DNA of 64,000 nt from Lysinibacillus sphaericus OT4b.31 (GCF_000392615.1 NZ_KB933398.1:876391-940390); one strand, 5' to 3'. Shown: positions 24,321 to 32,330, counted from the first letter of the stretch. The notes: generated from the letters alone by a model not told the origin. A program made the numbers and translations.

Positions 24321-25541
24321 TTACAATTGATTAGCCCCAGTTTTAGCCCCACTAGCCTGTAAAGTTTGGCTGAACAACGAAACAGATTCTACCTCTAATT
24401 CCTTTAGAACATGACCGTATACATCCATAATCATCTTTGGTGTATTTCCTAACCTTTCTGAAATAACTTTCACATTAAGCCCACGATTTAACAAGATGGT
24501 GCAATGTGTATGACGTAAGCCATGTATCGTTGTTTTTGGTAGTCCTGTCCGACCCAAAATTTTATTGAATGCATAAGTAGGACTTGTCGGAGCAATTGGA
24601 TCAGCTGCGTGTTCAAATATAAACACAAACGTATCATCTTTTGATAAGTCATCTTGCAACTTACGGCCATTTTTAAATAACGCTTTTTTACACCACTTTA
24701 AATAAGTTTCGAGTTGCCTCATAATCGCTTCATCCACTAGAATAGTTCTATAGCTATTCGTTGTTTTTGGTGTGTGGACGCCAATAACATCCCTAGTACG
24801 CTCAATAGTAATAGTGTTGTTTTGAAAGTCGATATTCTTCCACTGCAATCCTAATGCTTCGCCGCGACGGATACCTGTATAGGCGATCGTAAGGAAAAAA
24901 GTGTAGTGGGTAATATTTTCATGCTGTTTGGCATCATCTAAAAAAGTGACCAATTCAGCAGGAGTAAGGAAGTTAGCAGCTTCCTTTTTCTTTTTGCTCA
25001 CTGATGGAATTGTTACTTTCGTGAAGCGGTTACGATTGAGTATTTCTTCTTCCACTGCAGCATTAACAGCAATTTTAAAAATGGTATGCCATGCCCGTAT
25101 TGTACTAGCCTGGTATTCACCAACAAGTTGATTGATAAACACTCTTTGATATGTTTGTTTGTCTAACTTTTGTAATTTGTAATGGCCGAGTAGAGGCCTT
25201 AAATGTACACGTACAATGATTTCTCGTTGAACCTGTGTCCCTTTTTTCCACTTACCTTTATTCATTTCATACCAAGTGTCCAGCCATTCACCAACAGTCA
25301 TTTGGTCATTTTCAACATACCTTTTTTCACCACGCAGCGTTGCAGCCTTCACTTCTAGTAGGGCTTTCAATGCTGCTTTTTCTGTTTTAAACCCACTTTT
25401 CTTCTTCTCTTTCCGCTTTCCAGCAGCATCATAATACTTATGTCGAAACATCCATAGTTTTTCTTTATTTGCATTGAAATAGTGATATATTTCAGGTTCT
25501 TTTGCTGATTTATATAACTTCACCTTTTCCATTCCTTTCAT
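24321..25541 (-). CDS. int: Site-specific tyrosine recombinase (phage integrase)
   Basis: This is a 406-residue integrase of the Firmicute phage type. It has an N-terminal arm-binding domain (~10-75), a SAM-like core-binding domain (MTVGEWLDTWYEMNKGKWKKGT ... ~85-180) and a C-terminal catalytic domain. Catalytic residues are seen as TGIRRGEALGL (Arg I), HGLRHTH (His-x-x-Arg), LGNTPKMI (the usual second His is Asn) and VYGHV (nucleophilic Tyr). It catalyses integration and excision of the element and lies 40 bp from the left core. The ATG at 25541 has weak support. GTG at 25523, behind AAAGGA, is a plausible alternative start. Confidence 0.95.
   Translation of the reverse strand: MKGMEKVKLYKSAKEPEIYHYFNANKEKLWMFRHKYYDAAGKRKEKKKSGFKTEKAALKALLEVKAATLRGEKRYVENDQMTVGEWLDTWYEMNKGKWKKGTQVQREIIVRVHLRPLLGHYKLQKLDKQTYQRVFINQLVGEYQASTIRAWHTIFKIAVNAAVEEEILNRNRFTKVTIPSVSKKKKEAANFLTPAELVTFLDDAKQHENITHYTFFLTIAYTGIRRGEALGLQWKNIDFQNNTITIERTRDVIGVHTPKTTNSYRTILVDEAIMRQLETYLKWCKKALFKNGRKLQDDLSKDDTFVFIFEHAADPIAPTSPTYAFNKILGRTGLPKTTIHGLRHTHCTILLNRGLNVKVISERLGNTPKMIMDVYGHVLKELEVESVSLFSQTLQASGAKTGANQL
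24331..24351. repeat. Left arm-type repeats (2x TTAGCCCCA)
   Basis: TTAGCCCCA occurs at 24331-24339 and 24343-24351 inside the last codons of the integrase gene (GAKTGANQL). Three more copies lie near the right end at 45326-45355. The placement suggests integrase arm-binding sites. Confidence 0.55.
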
Positions 25542-25543
25542 GT

Positions 25544-25572
25544 TTGGCGGCGTGTGTACAGGAATAGGTGAG
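25544..25572 (+). repeat. Imperfect direct repeat, copy 1
   Basis: TTGGCGGCGTGTGT plus AATAGGTGAG flanks the integrase start. A second copy lies at 27066-27095, on the far side of the repressor and early HTH genes. Confidence 0.6.
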
Positions 25573-25578
25573 TGTTAT

Positions 25579-26457
25579 TTAATCTTGGTACTCGAATTTG
25601 TCTTTCATTTCTTCTATTTTTGTCAGTATTTTTTGTTTGTCAGTTGGCGATAACTTTCGCCCTCTGTAGTTAATTTGAACGTCTGGCAAGTTCAATAAAT
25701 ACTGAATATCAGGGGAATCACGCCATGGATTCGACATGGCATGTAATTGCATCAGTTGATCTATCTCATTAGCAAAGATATATGAATCATAAATGCTTTT
25801 AGCATATTCTACTTCTAGTATAGAACCATTACTTAACTTTTTGTTCAATTCATAGAATTCTTCAAAAGTCATTGAAGAGAATTTTTTTACACTACTATGC
25901 TGAAGTGGTCTTAACTGAATTAGTATATTGTTTAAAATATTTTGTTCGAACAGATTGTTTCCTTTACCAGCTAACAAATATAAATAAGCAAAAGTAACAT
26001 CAAGAGCCTTAGCAAGTTCCATAAGTTGAACATTGGTAAGTGGAATATCCACACCGTTTTCTATTTGTTCAAGTGTAGTTTCTGGAATATTTATCTTTTT
26101 AGATATAACAGATAATGGAATAGTCAATTGTTCATCATTGCTATCATAATTATCTTCTCTAGCTACTCGGATAGCTTCGCCGAATGTTGGGATTGAGGGG
26201 GGCTTTTTTATATTTTCTTCAAACATTTCTAACCATTCATCAATATATTTGGCTCCAATTAATAACTCCCCAATTGGGATATCTAAGATACTACCTATTG
26301 TCTTCAAGGTATCGATTTTTGGGATTTTAAGATTGTTTTCGATTTTAGAGAGATATCCTTGCGTTATTTCAGCTTTTTCGGCTAGTTCAATCATGGTCAT
26401 ACCTTTCTTTTTTCTAGAATCTTTGATTGTTTCGCCAAGATTAACCTCAATGAACAT
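25579..26457 (-). CDS. XRE-family repressor with two helix-turn-helix domains
   Basis: This is the probable master repressor of the element. HTH 1 (~8-62) reads IKDSRKKKGMTMIELAEKAEITQGYLSKIENNLKIPKIDTL. HTH 2 (~95-160) contains ISKKINIPETTLEQIENGVDIPLTN. The C-terminal half is helical and probably for oligomerisation; no S24 protease domain is present, so RecA-linked self-cleavage is not expected. It is transcribed away from the early genes across a 137-bp gap with three 19-bp operator-like sites. Induction may instead depend on the BRO-type antirepressor; that is inferred. Confidence 0.88.
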   Translation of the reverse strand: MFIEVNLGETIKDSRKKKGMTMIELAEKAEITQGYLSKIENNLKIPKIDTLKTIGSILDIPIGELLIGAKYIDEWLEMFEENIKKPPSIPTFGEAIRVAREDNYDSNDEQLTIPLSVISKKINIPETTLEQIENGVDIPLTNVQLMELAKALDVTFAYLYLLAGKGNNLFEQNILNNILIQLRPLQHSSVKKFSSMTFEEFYELNKKLSNGSILEVEYAKSIYDSYIFANEIDQLMQLHAMSNPWRDSPDIQYLLNLPDVQINYRGRKLSPTDKQKILTKIEEMKDKFEYQD

Positions 26458-26494
26458 TTATTTCACCTCTTCTTTATAACCTAAATATACAATA

Positions 26495-26513
26495 ATATTC
26501 CCAAAATGAATAT
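26495..26513. promoter_or_regulatory. Operator O1 for the element repressor
   Basis: ATATTCCCAAAATGAATAT is a 19-bp dyad with ATATTC/GAATAT arms. It is 38 bp from the repressor start and one mismatch from the copy in the adjacent palindrome. Confidence 0.65.
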
Positions 26514-26544
26514 AAAATATTGCATCTGTTTATAAAATACTATA

Positions 26545-26578
26545 ATATTCATTTTAGGAATATTCCTAAAATGAATAT
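26545..26578. promoter_or_regulatory. Operators O2 and O3, a 34-bp perfect palindrome
   Basis: Two 19-bp operator copies (26545-26563 and 26560-26578) overlap by four bases in opposite orientation, so the whole 34 bp is a perfect palindrome around ATTTTAGGAATATTCCTAAAAT. The early HTH gene starts 16 bp downstream, so occupancy would block early transcription. Confidence 0.7.
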
Positions 26579-26594
26579 TTGGGGGGTGTTATAT

Positions 26595-26765
26595 ATGGAT
26601 AAACTCGTTTTAACAGTTCCGGAAATAGCGAAAGTACTTGATTTAAGTACCGCAACTATTTATGTAATGGTCCGCAATAATGAAATACCTTATAAAAAGC
26701 TACGCGGAAAAATTGTTTTTCACCGTGAAACAATCGAAAAATGGCTAGCAACACCAACAGCATAA
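26595..26765 (+). CDS. Small MerR/excisionase-like helix-turn-helix protein
   Basis: This 56-residue protein reads LTVPEIAKVLDLSTATIYVMVRNNEIPYKKL followed by HRETIEKWL. That is the compact winged HTH of the excisionase (HTH_17) family. It is the first gene after the operators and may act as excisionase or early regulator. The ATG at 26595 follows GGGGGGTG by six bases. A longer frame reaching back to 26520 would run through the operators and is rejected. Confidence 0.82.
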   Translation: MDKLVLTVPEIAKVLDLSTATIYVMVRNNEIPYKKLRGKIVFHRETIEKWLATPTA

Positions 26766-26784
26766 CGAAAAGAGGAGAGATTCG

Positions 26785-27054
26785 ATGATTCCAGCAAACA
26801 TTGAAGTAAACCTTGATAAACAAGCCATTCGGCAATACATAGAGAAGCGGCTTGATGAGGAAATTAGAAATACTTTGTGGTTGATTGATCTAGACAAGAT
26901 GACTGAACTAACTTGTATGTCGAAGCGATGGTTAGAGGATGTAATTGTTTGTGATATGCGTATGCGCGCGATTGAGATGAAAAAAAGCCGCAAAAGATGG
27001 TGGCCATATCGACAGGCTTTTGAAGTAATAACTGAAATTATGAGTGAATGGTGA
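26785..27054 (+). CDS. DUF771 phage protein
   Basis: The 89-residue protein (LDKQAIRQYIEKRLDEEIRNTLWLIDLDKMTELTCMSKRWLEDVI ... RRWWPYRQAFEVI) resembles the DUF771 family found in the early region of Firmicute phages. It contains an HTH-like segment and a conserved Trp-rich end (KRWWPY). Its function is unknown. GAGGAGAG precedes the start; spacing to the upstream HTH gene is 19 bp, so they are probably co-transcribed. Confidence 0.7.
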   Translation: MIPANIEVNLDKQAIRQYIEKRLDEEIRNTLWLIDLDKMTELTCMSKRWLEDVIVCDMRMRAIEMKKSRKRWWPYRQAFEVITEIMSEW

Positions 27055-27065
27055 AACTACACCGC

Positions 27066-27095
27066 TTGGCGGCGTGTGTTTGAGAATAGGTGTAG
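27066..27095 (+). repeat. Imperfect direct repeat, copy 2
   Basis: TTGGCGGCGTGTGT plus GAATAGGTGTAGG matches the copy at 25544-25572. The repressor-operator-HTH-DUF771 block lies between the copies. Confidence 0.6.
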
Positions 27096-27114
27096 GAGGA
27101 TGGAGGGCAAGAGC

Positions 27115-27437
27115 ATGTATGAAAATCTAACTAACGATGAATTACGTGTCTATTGTATTTTAGAGGGCTTAGAAGATTCAAAGAGTTTAACAGGTACACA
27201 AATTATGGAGCGATTAATGATTAAAGATCGCCGTTATTTTCATCAGCTTATATTCGATTTGGTTTGAAGGGAGTTCCAGTAGTAAGCATTAAGAGTGGAA
27301 ATCATTCGGGTTATTGGTTAGCACGAAATAAAGACGAGCTTGCATCCTATCTACATGATAAGGAACTTTATATAGCTACACATAGAAAAATCATCGAAGC
27401 CATGAGATGTGCAGCGAAAACGATTTTTCAACCTTAA
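27115..27437 (+). pseudogene. Frameshifted early phage gene (HTH-like protein)
   Basis: The first part reads MYENLTNDELRVYCILEG ... MIKDRRYFHQLIFDL and stops at 27267. The next frame continues at once with LKGVPVVSIKSGNHSGYWLA ... ATHRKIIEAMRCAAKTIFQP to a stop at 27435-27437. Restoring one base near 27260 would join the halves into a ~107-residue protein, in which DL-x-LKGVPV makes sense. It may be a true mutation or a sequencing error. An ATG at 27100 is an alternative start. Role unknown; likely a winged-helix early protein. Confidence 0.7.
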
Positions 27438-27470
27438 CACTATAAAAAAAGGAAGGAGGTGTATCAATGG

Positions 27471-28460
27471 ATGCTAGGTTGGATTAGTTTGCACAGGAAA
27501 TTACGGGAGAATGAGATATACGCGGATCCCTATATGCTGAAATTATGGATACATTGTTTACTTAAAGCTTCCCATAAAGAACGAAATCAACTAATAGGAA
27601 ATCAGGTTGTTAATTTAGAAATTGGGCAGTTCATAACAGGTAGAAAAGCGCTTGCAAATGAGTTTAACAAAGGTGCGAAAGATACCCATATTATTTCAGA
27701 AAGTACATTGTGGCGATGGTTGCAATTGTTTGAACAACTGCAAATGTTGAACATCAAAAAAACGACTAAATACAGCGTGGTTACTGTAGTTAATTGGTGT
27801 GAGTATCAATGGATTGAACAACAGATGGACAGCAAGTGGACAGCAGTAGAACAGCAAGTGGACAGCAGTAGAACAACAAGTGAACAGCAAATGGACAACA
27901 AACGAACATCAGATGAACAACAGATGAACACAAACAATAATGTTAATAATTTAAATAATGTTAACAATGATAATAATTCTAATAACGACAACAATGTTAA
28001 TCATGAAAATAATGCTATTAATGAGAAAAAAAGACCGACCGACAAAGATCTTAAAGATTCTTTTAACGCCCCTAGTATTACTAATAGCGTAGATAGAGAA
28101 AAAGAAGAAAAGAAAAAAGAAAAAACAGTTGTCTGTCTGTCTGTTCCTTCTCCAGTAGATTTAATTGGATTAGAAAAACAGTCTGCAAGCACTCTTACTC
28201 GTTCAGAACAGATAGCAAGTATCGAGAAGGCAATCCGATTTACTTTCGATAACGTTGATGAACAGGTTTATAAAGAAATACAAGGCTGGCTCATGATGCA
28301 CAATTACGAATTAGTCAGCGAAGCAATAAAGGTAACAGCTCAATTAGACGAGCCACCCCCTAAACTTAGCAGCCATATTTTGACTATGTTAGCAGATTGG
28401 AAGAATCAAGGCATTAATACTTATGAGCACTTACTAGCAAAGCAGGAACAAACAGCATAA
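27471..28460 (+). CDS. DnaD-domain replication protein
   Basis: This is a probable replisome organiser of the element. An N-terminal winged-helix region (~1-115: SLHRKLRENEIY ... FITGRKALANEF ... STLWRWLQLFEQLQMLNIKKTTKYSVVTV) is followed by a low-complexity Gln/Asn-rich linker (~115-185). A C-terminal DnaD-like domain then ends in LTMLADWKNQGINTYEHLL. Start at 27471 is chosen because AAGGAGGT (27453-27460) overlaps the earlier GTG. No DnaC-type loader follows, unlike most Bacillus phages. The linker DNA is repetitive and may hold the origin. Confidence 0.8.
   Translation: MLGWISLHRKLRENEIYADPYMLKLWIHCLLKASHKERNQLIGNQVVNLEIGQFITGRKALANEFNKGAKDTHIISESTLWRWLQLFEQLQMLNIKKTTKYSVVTVVNWCEYQWIEQQMDSKWTAVEQQVDSSRTTSEQQMDNKRTSDEQQMNTNNNVNNLNNVNNDNNSNNDNNVNHENNAINEKKRPTDKDLKDSFNAPSITNSVDREKEEKKKEKTVVCLSVPSPVDLIGLEKQSASTLTRSEQIASIEKAIRFTFDNVDEQVYKEIQGWLMMHNYELVSEAIKVTAQLDEPPPKLSSHILTMLADWKNQGINTYEHLLAKQEQTA
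27815..27930 (+). repeat. Degenerate short repeats inside the DnaD-like gene (possible origin)
   Basis: Variants of GTGGACAGCAGTAGAACA and GAACAACAGATG recur through this stretch, encoding the EQQMDxxxT-type linker. Phage replisome-organiser genes often carry their origin in such repeats; this is inference. Confidence 0.4.
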
Positions 28461-28603
28461 CTTACTAATGCTTTGAATAAATAGCTATCAAAAGTCACAG
28501 AAAGACCGTAAGTGTGTTTTTATATCAATTCCGTTAGATTGGAGAGTTCGAAACGAAAATCGCTCACAAACGATTTTGAAGGGTTTTAGGAAGGAGGGAT
28601 AAC

Positions 28604-28834
28604 GTGGGTGACATTGTGAATTTTCCTGATTTAGATAACGCATCAATTGAAATTGAACGCGCAGAAGCTTTTAAACAGGCTGTTAATGAGTTAAGTGATT
28701 TCTTAAAAGCTTTACCTTTGAATCATGAAGACAATGACAGATTAGTAGCTTTAATGGTCCGAAATATAAGTGAAGCAGAAAAGGGAGCTTTTTTACAGGG
28801 CTTTAGTATGGGCTATGAATTTAGCGAATATTAA
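28604..28834 (+). CDS. Small acidic phage protein of unknown function
   Basis: I do not recognise this 76-residue protein (GDIVNFPDLDNASIEIERAE ... NHEDNDRLVALMVRNISEAEKGAFLQGFSMGYEF). It is acidic and helical with no membrane segment. The GTG start at 28604 has GAAGGAGG upstream. It lies between the replication protein and the ERCC4 nuclease in the early module, where small accessory proteins are common. Confidence 0.6.
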   Translation: MGDIVNFPDLDNASIEIERAEAFKQAVNELSDFLKALPLNHEDNDRLVALMVRNISEAEKGAFLQGFSMGYEFSEY

Positions 28835-28855
28835 CGGAATGAAGGTGAACTATGA

Positions 28856-29377
28856 ATGATTACTAAATTCAAATACACTGACACCGAATTGAAGAAGTTA
28901 CTCGCTTCTATGGTGGTGCTGGTCGATACGAGGGAACAGATCAACCAGCACATTACAGACTATTTCAACATTAATAATATATCCTACATAGCTATGAAGC
29001 TAGATACAGGCGACTATGGGGCAATAATTCCACAAAATTTCGAGCTGGGTATATACAGAGATACCTATTTTCCACTAACAGTAGAACGTAAGAACAGTAT
29101 TGACGAGTTAGCCAGTAGTATCAAAGAGGAACGGTTTGAGCATGAATTGATTCGCTCGCAAAAATCACACTTTACGCTTTTGGTAGAAGGTAGTTACTCC
29201 GACTTAGTGAATGGTAACTACAGAAGCCAGTACAATCCGAAAGCATTACTCGCACGAATCAAAACATTTGAGGCACGCTACCGCTTCTCTACAACCTTCC
29301 TGAATGATAGGCAGTTAAGTGGCGATTGGATATATCACCATCTTTACTACCATGTACGAGCAGCATTAAAGGGATAG
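28856..29377 (+). CDS. ERCC4-domain (XPF/Mus81-type) nuclease
   Basis: This 173-residue nuclease shows LVDTREQ near residue 22 and PLTVERKNSIDEL near residue 78. Together these give the ERCC4 active-site pattern D...ERKxxxD. The rest (IKEERFEHELIRSQKSHFTLLVEG, RIKTFEARYRFSTTFL) also fits small phage ERCC4 proteins. Eukaryotic relatives cut branched DNA; in phages such proteins are presumed to act in replication or recombination intermediates. GAAGGTGA precedes the ATG. Confidence 0.88.
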   Translation: MITKFKYTDTELKKLLASMVVLVDTREQINQHITDYFNINNISYIAMKLDTGDYGAIIPQNFELGIYRDTYFPLTVERKNSIDELASSIKEERFEHELIRSQKSHFTLLVEGSYSDLVNGNYRSQYNPKALLARIKTFEARYRFSTTFLNDRQLSGDWIYHHLYYHVRAALKG

Positions 29378-29766
29378 CAAAGGTAACAAATCTCACATCC
29401 TAAAAAGAGTTATCAGCTATATCAGCTACCCTAAAAGAAAACAATTATCGGAGTTTTTAGAGTCCTAAAAAAGAAGCAATATGTTGACTTTTGTTAACGT
29501 TTACGCGCGCATAGGGGTTATTGGCGACAAAAAAGTTACTACGAGGATTGTTCGTAGGTTAAAGTACCGTTCACGTATCGGACAAATCGGACACCCTAAA
29601 AAGGAGAGCTGAAAATTCAGCCGTCCTATCATCCGAGAACCTAAAAAGAATTATGCAGATTTCGCATATTCGAAATGGTCTGGTTCACCATGCACCAGAG
29701 CGTTAAATTTTTGGTCACTTATATAACAAGGAGCGGATATATACGGATAGAGCGAAGGTTGAAGTA
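29378..29766. other. 389-bp gap with five CCTAAAAAGA-like motifs
   Basis: CCTAAAAAGA or a one-base variant occurs at 29399, 29429, 29464, 29594 and 29640. A 43-codon frame from 29482 (MLTFVNVYARIGVIGDKKV...) has only a weak ribosome site. No known RNA or operator is recognised. Confidence 0.4.
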
Positions 29767-30108
29767 TTGCACACGAAGTTTGTAGAAGTAATAAGACCAC
29801 TTTTAAAGGCGAATGGACGTAATAACATATCTAAAGTATCTCAATATTTTAGCCGTAACGTAAGAAGCGGGATTAACGAACTAGAGCTTACAGAACGGTT
29901 ATTATTTAATGCTCGTCGTAGCAGAAAAGATCGCGCACTAGTTATATGGGCCAGTGATTTTAAAGTAATTCATCAAGAACATGCGCTTGATCACGTCATG
30001 AAGCTTATCAATTTCTACAAAGAGCGTACAGCACTCCCCGACCAAAACGGGAATACTACGAACAATTACGAAAAGCAGAAGTGGTGGAAACATTCGGCGG
30101 AGATATAG
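29767..30108 (+). CDS. Phage protein of unknown function (113 residues)
   Basis: I do not recognise this protein. It is basic and helical (EVIRPLLKANGRNNISKVSQYFSRNVRSGINELELTERL; LVIWASDFKVIHQEHALDHVMKLINFYKERTALP). The TTG start at 29767 is supported only by GAAGG eight bases upstream, so the start is uncertain. The conserved-looking body and position in the early module favour a real gene. Confidence 0.5.
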   Translation: MHTKFVEVIRPLLKANGRNNISKVSQYFSRNVRSGINELELTERLLFNARRSRKDRALVIWASDFKVIHQEHALDHVMKLINFYKERTALPDQNGNTTNNYEKQKWWKHSAEI

Positions 30109-30217
30109 CTTAGAACGCACAGGGAGCTACAAGAGCCGTTTGAAATATAAAACTTCATGGGTAACGTACAAAGTCTAAAAAGTGCTTTTAAACGTTTTCG
30201 GTGAAAGAGGGTATATT

Positions 30218-30523
30218 TTGAATCTTAAATACGATTGGGATTGGATGAGGGAGTATTATGCTAGGTCATGTAAAAGTAAGACAAGTTTAAAAGATATATC
30301 AGCACTTTTTAACGTTCCTTACCAAACCGTTAGAAGAGTAGCGGCAAAAGAAAATTGGATAGGAAATGTAGCTGTTTGCCGATGCGCTGAATTAATCGAA
30401 TACTTTCCCAATATGGAATACCAGGAACAATATTTGAAAATGGCTGTTTCACTAGCACATCGAAATTATGAAAAGTTGGAAGAAATACAACGACTTGAGG
30501 ATAAATTCGAATGCTACAAATGA
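30218..30523 (+). CDS. Helix-turn-helix phage protein, terminase-small-subunit-like N terminus
   Basis: The N terminus YDWDWMREYYARSCKSKTSLKDISALFNVPYQTVRRVAAKENWI is a HTH of the kind found at the start of phage terminase small subunits. The chain is only 101 residues and no large terminase follows. It could be a DNA-binding regulator or a leftover of a packaging gene. The TTG at 30218 has AGAGGG six bases upstream; a frame start at 30182 lacks a ribosome site. Confidence 0.6.
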   Translation: MNLKYDWDWMREYYARSCKSKTSLKDISALFNVPYQTVRRVAAKENWIGNVAVCRCAELIEYFPNMEYQEQYLKMAVSLAHRNYEKLEEIQRLEDKFECYK

Positions 30524-31273
30524 TTGGGTTTTGAATAGTAGCGTTACGAAACAAACAACGTTCCCTTTGAAATCTAACCTGACCGTCAAATATGATGGCT
30601 GTTTTTTACACGAAACGGAACAAAATGCTACAAACCCTTGGATTGAACATGATTTTAGCTAAAACAGACATGTTAAGAAATGTTAAGGTTGCAACTTTCC
30701 AAAACGGAACTCAATTCACTTCCCAAACGGAACAGGACAGTAAGGAAACGTGAGGTGTTTGTAGCTTCAGGACCTTGCAAAACCTAACATTTTTACGGAG
30801 TACTCCATTGTAGTACTCCAATCGTTTTGCCTTAGTACTGCATTGATTTAGCTAGGGAATGAACAGTCGTTACGGAGCGTTCCGTTCGTTTTATTGGAAC
30901 GTTTCGAAACGCAACTCAAATACTTTTCCAAAACAAACAATACCCCAAGAATTAAACAAAAAGCGTGCATCCAAAATGCATACTTTTATATGCAAAGGTT
31001 GCAACCTTTTTATTGATGGATGCAACGTTCCAAAATGGAACACTAAAGCAACTATGCTAACTTTTGCTAACAGTTTTCTTTATTAAGGATGCTTAGAAAT
31101 GCTAAGGTATGTCGCTTATAGGATGCTGGCAAATAATTTTATAGATGTTGTCTTTGGTTGGCAAGTTGTTACCTATAAATGTTTGCAAATGTGAGCGTGC
31201 TGTTTATAAAGAATGGCGAGAAACATGGAACTTAATAGTTGGAGTGCTAAAACAACGAGGGAGGAGAATCATA
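30524..31273. other. 750-bp gap with internal duplications
   Basis: No frame here has both a ribosome site and a protein-like composition. Two pairs of related sequences recur: GCAACTTTCCAAAACGGAAC (30691) with GCAACGTTCCAAAATGGAAC (31022), and ATGTTAAGAAATGTTAAGGT (30670) with ATGCTTAGAAATGCTAAGGT (31089). A GGAGTACTCC palindrome lies at 30798. The stretch may be decayed coding DNA or a regulatory region. Confidence 0.4.
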
Positions 31274-31882
31274 GTGGATATTAAAAAAGAGAAATGGCTC
31301 GACTATGAAATACGTTTCGTAGAAATTGAAGGTGAGTGGTGGGGAGTAGCTAAAGATATTGCAGATGCTCTTTGCTATAGTAGTACAGCTGCTATGACAA
31401 GACACTTAAAAAGTAAATTTCTTACACATGTCAAATTGGCAGGTATGAATCAGAACTTTACAGCAATATCTGAACAAGGGATATACAAAGCGATAACTCG
31501 TTCAAAAAGACCAGAAGCAGAAGCATTCGAAGATTGGCTATTTGAAGTAATCAAAACACTTCGCCAGTCTAGTGGATTAGAAGGTTTTCAAATCTTTAGA
31601 ATGCTAGACAAAGAGCATCAAAAAGAAACGATGGCTAAGTTAAATCAATCATTGCTTGAACCAACAAAGGTGGATTTTATCAAAGCCAATACGATTGCCA
31701 ATAAAGCAGTATCCAGTCGTCATGGGTATGCGAAAATGCTTAAGAAAAATCAGATGACCCCTGAGATGCTACTGGACAGAGAACCTATTTTGAATGATGC
31801 AGTTGAATTGATGATGACAAAAGAAAAATTTCAACTCGATTTATCTATTAGTGAGAAAGTATATGAAAAGTATGTACATTGA
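31274..31882 (+). CDS. BRO-N domain phage antirepressor-like protein
   Basis: The N-terminal BRO domain is clear: WLDYEIRFVEIEGEWWGVAKDIADALCYSSTAAMTRHLKSKF, then TAISEQGIYKAITRSKRPEAEAFEDWLFEVIKTLRQSSG. The C-terminal half (LDKEHQKETMAKLNQSLL ... ILNDAVELMMTKEKF) is helical. BRO proteins bind DNA, and several phage members act as antirepressors. The GTG at 31274 follows GGGAGGAG by about eight bases; an earlier in-frame ATG at 31145 has no ribosome site. Confidence 0.88.
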   Translation: MDIKKEKWLDYEIRFVEIEGEWWGVAKDIADALCYSSTAAMTRHLKSKFLTHVKLAGMNQNFTAISEQGIYKAITRSKRPEAEAFEDWLFEVIKTLRQSSGLEGFQIFRMLDKEHQKETMAKLNQSLLEPTKVDFIKANTIANKAVSSRHGYAKMLKKNQMTPEMLLDREPILNDAVELMMTKEKFQLDLSISEKVYEKYVH

Positions 31883-31898
31883 TGGGCGGTGAAAGGCA

Positions 31899-32330
31899 AT
31901 GACATTGGACGAACTAAAAAGTCTTTTCAAAAAGCAAATACCAGCTGCATACGAATCGTTAAAAGAAGCGGAAGCCATGCCAGAAGGTGAGGCGAAGCGT
32001 TATAAAATATCTGCAGCTTTACAAACGATTGGGCAGGTACAAGATATATTGACGAGTTGCTGGGATGAACTTAGGTTTAAGGATGGGCTTATTTTAGCCC
32101 ATAGAGCTGAGAATGTACCAAGGGAACACACGGCTCGGATTTTCTATGATTATGCTCATGTTGAACCTGAAAGGGCTATCCATAACCTTCAAGCGCTGGA
32201 GGGAATATCTTATAAAAAGTTATACAAGATTCTAAGTACACAAGAGAATGATTTGGAGCATTTAGAAGCTGAAAGGCAACGGAGTATGGCAGAACGCATA
32301 AAGGCAAGGGAACAACGCATAAAGGGGTGA
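31899..32330 (+). CDS. Phage protein of unknown function (143 residues)
   Basis: I do not recognise this protein. It is helical and charged (LKSLFKKQIPAAYESLKEAEAMPEGEAKRYKISAALQTI). A middle segment, ERAIHNLQALEGISYKKLYKILSTQ, could be a HTH, and the C terminus is basic (AERIKAREQRIKG). It starts 16 bp after the BRO gene and is followed 4 bp later by another phage gene, so the three form one transcript. Confidence 0.62.
   Translation: MTLDELKSLFKKQIPAAYESLKEAEAMPEGEAKRYKISAALQTIGQVQDILTSCWDELRFKDGLILAHRAENVPREHTARIFYDYAHVEPERAIHNLQALEGISYKKLYKILSTQENDLEHLEAERQRSMAERIKAREQRIKG

Noticed and set aside
26520..26594. Longer N terminus for the excisionase-like gene
   Set aside because: It would translate the operator palindrome; GGGGGGTG clearly serves the ATG at 26595.
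27815..28060. Possible assembly artefact in the Gln/Asn-rich linker
   Set aside because: The reading frame stays open through both repeat types and joins sensible domains on both sides, so it is accepted as a real linker.
30468..30662. 64-codon frame overlapping the HTH gene end
   Set aside because: It overlaps the better supported 30218-30523 gene and has no ribosome site.
30859..31086. 75-codon plus-strand frame in the gap before the BRO gene
   Set aside because: No ribosome site. The codons run through short repeated sequences (GCAACGTTCC...), so it looks like chance.
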